The notes under the pieces are model-generated. The model had not been told where the DNA came from. It was given only the letters and a program-made list of their open reading frames with translations, and ran no database searches. Position numbers and translations under genes: made by a program. Positions 63,094-64,000 of a stretch of DNA of 64,000 bases are shown here, piece by piece (positions within the stretch are counted from its first letter, which is position 1; every line of letters begins with the position of its first letter). The DNA lies in assembly GCF_036370855.1 (NCBI RefSeq), contig NC_088101.1:441501-505500 (forward strand), read 5' to 3'. This DNA comes from Dromaius novaehollandiae. Taxonomy: Eukaryota; Chordata; Aves; Casuariiformes; Dromaiidae.

Positions 63094-64000
63094 GTGAGTG
63101 AGCGTGTTTAACATGGAGCGTAAGAAAAGCCATTGCCTTGCGTCCCGGGGTCAGGCTCCTGCTTAAAAATCTTCGTATTCGCTCGTGCCCTGCTCTGGAT
63201 GATCCAAAAGCTGTGATCGTTGACCCTCGGCAGCTCTGCTCCCTTGAAGGAGATGTACTGACGCCGAGGAGGGTCTGTGTTCGTGCAGGCCCGTTATCCA
63301 GCGAGAGAGAGAGAGAGGGTTGCCGAACCTGGCTGTGTGAAACCAGCCCAAAGCAGAGGTGTCCCTGGCAAGGCCTGCACTGTGGTCCGCTGTGTGTTGC
63401 ACAACTTCTCCTTGGTGTTCGTGTCTGACGAAAACCAAGAGCAGGAGAGAAGCAAATAACAAGCTGAAAGATCAGAGCAGAAAAATGCCCTTTTTTGTGT
63501 GTTTTTTGTTCCAAAGCCTCATAGATTTTGTTTTCTATTCTTTAGTGACCTATTAACGTCTTTAGGTTTTCACTAATCTTTCTGTGTCATCCTTAGTGCT
63601 AATTTTCGGATGTTGTCTGGGCCTGCAGAGAGCATCTCTTGGGATGCTTTTGGGGTGGCACAGCCATTCTAGGGGCAGGCTAACCCCCGCTGAGGGATGG
63701 GGAGATAGGGACCCTGGAGTTGGGTCAGTCCCAGACATCCCAGCCTCATCGGTGCCTGGTTTCTACAGCAGCAGAAGCTGCCCTCTGCTTCCTGCCCTTT
63801 TGATGCTGTCACTTGCGAGTGCTTGACTGGCTTGATAGGCAGCTAGTCCAAGGATGCCTTGGTACCTCTGTCAGCAGGCCTAAAGTGGTTATGCTGTTCC
63901 CAGGCACGCGGGGTGAGACTTTGGGATGTGAAGATGAGGCCTCCAAGTCAGAGTGTCATTCCCTGTTCCAGCACCATTGGAGGCTCTGTAGTGTCTTGGG
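63094..64000 (+). other. ARL9: ARL9 intron 2 (start)
   Basis: Intron sequence from the donor after exon 2 to the window end. No ARL9 exon 3 could be recognised. A GA-rich run lies at about 63,301-63,317. Nothing else was recognised. Confidence 0.7.

Noticed and set aside
63974-64000. ATTGGAGGCTCT near the window end, resembling the start of ARL9 exon 3 (Ile-Gly-Gly-Ser)
   Set aside because: There is no acceptor AG directly before TTGGAGG, and the following bases do not continue the ARL9 protein (Lys-Pro-Phe expected).
1-64000. tRNA, rRNA, CRISPR arrays, retroviral or Polinton-like elements
   Set aside because: No cloverleaf boxes, spaced repeats, LTR pairs or viral protein motifs were seen on reading both strands.

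Overview
The window looks like nuclear DNA of a bird. It holds intron-rich vertebrate genes with GT-AG introns and CpG-island promoters, few interspersed repeats, and one clear CR1 LINE, the dominant avian retroposon. A crocodilian or turtle is not formally excluded. I cannot name the species.

Layout, left to right. (1) 1-15,700: REST on the minus strand. It has a 3' UTR, three coding exons, one predicted non-coding first exon and a CpG island. (2) 15,770-16,300: a G-rich minisatellite just upstream of the REST promoter. (3) 16.3-30.5 kb: a long gene-free interval with a few old repeat fossils. (4) 30,729-38,709: SARAF on the minus strand, six coding exons, 305 aa. (5) 39,158-42,518: LEPROTL1 on the plus strand, four exons, 131 aa, head-to-head with SARAF across about 450 bp, followed by a 3' UTR of about 2.2 kb. 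(6) 45,992-60,355: SRP72 on the plus strand, nineteen coding exons, 674 aa. (7) 61,608-62,460: a 5'-truncated CR1 on the minus strand. (8) 62,686 onward: the first two exons of ARL9 on the plus strand; the rest lies beyond the window.

Exon boundaries were set by hand from splice consensus, reading-phase continuity and resemblance to the known vertebrate proteins. All four complete genes close in frame across every junction. They do not form a pathway. REST is a nuclear repressor of neuronal genes, SARAF and LEPROTL1 are membrane proteins (ER and Golgi/endosome), SRP72 is a signal recognition particle subunit, and ARL9 is an Arf-like small GTPase. In human, REST, SRP72 and ARL9 map to 4q12 while SARAF and LEPROTL1 map to 8p12, so the order here mixes two human segments.

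The most interesting signals are an in-frame upstream ATG in REST exon 1 that would add 59 residues, a GC-AG intron in SRP72, a perfect 22-bp inverted repeat in a REST intron, the 40/80-bp minisatellite beside the REST promoter, a 33-nt poly-C run in SRP72 intron 1, and the mixed gene order. I saw no convincing undescribed multi-gene system, CRISPR array, tRNA, rRNA or retroviral element.
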